A stretch of 7,195 bases of DNA from Tannerella sp. (lineage in GTDB: Bacteria; Bacteroidota; Bacteroidia; Bacteroidales; Tannerellaceae): NCBI GenBank assembly GCA_031283785.1, contig JAITBC010000174.1:1-7195 (forward strand), given 5' to 3'. Every line of letters starts with the position of its first letter. The first letter of the stretch is position 1. A program made the translations under genes and the position numbers. The notes below the pieces were generated by a model, which was given only the letters and a program-made list of their open reading frames with translations, was not told the origin of the DNA and searched no databases. Positions 6,792-7,195 of this stretch are shown piece by piece.

Positions 6792-6850
6792 ACGTCAACT
6801 TTCAAAACGAGAAAAATACCATATTACAAACAATTAATCATATAATAATT

Positions 6851-7195
6851 ATGACAAATACATTGATTAACGGCATGAAAAATACCAAACTAAAAAAACT
6901 TGTAAAGATTATGATGCTGTCCGCCGCTCTCCTGCTGACGGGGACAGGGATAGTAAGCGCGCGCGGCGGCGATTCGCAGGAAACGCTCGAAACGCAGCAG
7001 AATAATACCCGCATCACGGGTACGGTCGTCGATCGGACGGGCGAACCGATCATCGGGGCAAATGTGAAGGAAAAAGGCACGACGAACGGAACGATTACCG
7101 ACGCTGACGGCACGTTCTCTTTTGCCGTATCGCCCGGCGCCACGCTGGAGATCAGTTATATCGGCTATGTGACAAAAGACGTGCCCGTCGGCGAC
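6851..7195 (+). CDS. SusC/RagA-family TonB-dependent outer-membrane transporter, N-terminal part, runs off window
   Basis: The frame is open from ATG 6851 to the window end (115 codons, no stop). Residues 1-37 form a signal peptide: a lysine-rich start (KNTKLKKLVK), a hydrophobic core (IMMLSAALLLTGTGIV) and likely cleavage after VSA. Residues about 55-115 are a carboxypeptidase-regulatory-like domain: RITGTVVDRTGEPIIGANV, then KGTTNGTITDADGTFSF, then ISYIGYVTKDV. This arrangement is the hallmark N-terminus of SusC/RagA proteins, which with a SusD-type lipoprotein import glycans or peptides across the outer membrane using TonB energy. Plug and barrel lie beyond the window, so other TonB-linked receptors with this domain cannot be excluded. 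An alternative start is ATG 6875, which gives a shorter n-region; 6851 has the more typical AT-rich upstream context. The coding part is visibly richer in G+C than the leader. The substrate cannot be told. Confidence 0.9.
   Translation, partial: MTNTLINGMKNTKLKKLVKIMMLSAALLLTGTGIVSARGGDSQETLETQQNNTRITGTVVDRTGEPIIGANVKEKGTTNGTITDADGTFSFAVSPGATLEISYIGYVTKDVPVGD

Noticed and set aside
6365..6805. 146-codon open frame on the minus strand in the gap after proA
   Set aside because: It is composed of palindromic leader sequence, the G tract read as prolines and basic low-quality composition; no domain, signal or start context is seen.
6838..7143. Minus-strand open frame over the susC-like start
   Set aside because: It is the antisense of a clear signal peptide plus carboxypeptidase-regulatory-like domain on the + strand, which has strong family support.

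Overview
The window reads as chromosomal DNA of a Bacteroidales-type bacterium (phylum Bacteroidota). The signs are a SusC/RagA-type TonB-dependent transporter beginning at the right edge, a YbbR-domain gene overlapping coaE, mostly AT-rich and Shine-Dalgarno-poor start contexts, and two matches to the Bacteroidota -7 promoter consensus TAnnTTTG. All genes lie on the + strand. Species or genus cannot be fixed from the sequence alone.

Layout. (1) 1-1173: the 3' part of a YbbR-domain envelope protein gene, overlapping by 8 bases with a complete coaE (dephospho-CoA kinase, last step of CoA synthesis). (2) 1174-1495: a 322-base gap. Its first half is a degenerate short-repeat cluster built on AATGC/GATGC and TTCGTAA words with a perfect hairpin; its second half is AT-rich and holds a probable promoter. 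(3) 1496-6150: four closely spaced genes that look like one transcription unit. They are an HTH-cupin regulator-like protein, an AMP-forming acyl-CoA synthetase, proB (glutamate 5-kinase) and proA (glutamate-5-semialdehyde dehydrogenase). Gaps are 59, 18 and 15 bases. A hairpin at 6171-6196 may end the unit. (4) 6151-6850: 700 bases with no convincing gene. This stretch carries a perfect TAnnTTTG box, a run of 13 G, and several perfect or near-perfect inverted repeats, the strongest just before the next gene. (5) 6851-7195: the 5' end of a susC-like gene, with signal peptide and carboxypeptidase-regulatory-like domain, running off the window.

How the genes work together. CoaE makes CoA, and the acyl-CoA synthetase uses CoA to activate a carboxylic acid of unknown identity; the adjacent HTH-cupin protein is the natural candidate for controlling it. 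ProB and ProA catalyse the first two committed steps of proline synthesis from glutamate; proC is not in the window. The link between the synthetase and proline synthesis is positional only. The SusC-like gene begins an unrelated outer-membrane uptake locus.

Most of the window is ordinary housekeeping sequence. The part most worth a second look is the 6.3-6.85 kb leader: a 13-G homopolymer prone to length change, inside a hairpin-rich region between a promoter-like box and a surface transporter gene. That would fit a phase-variable or RNA-controlled transporter, but this is inference.
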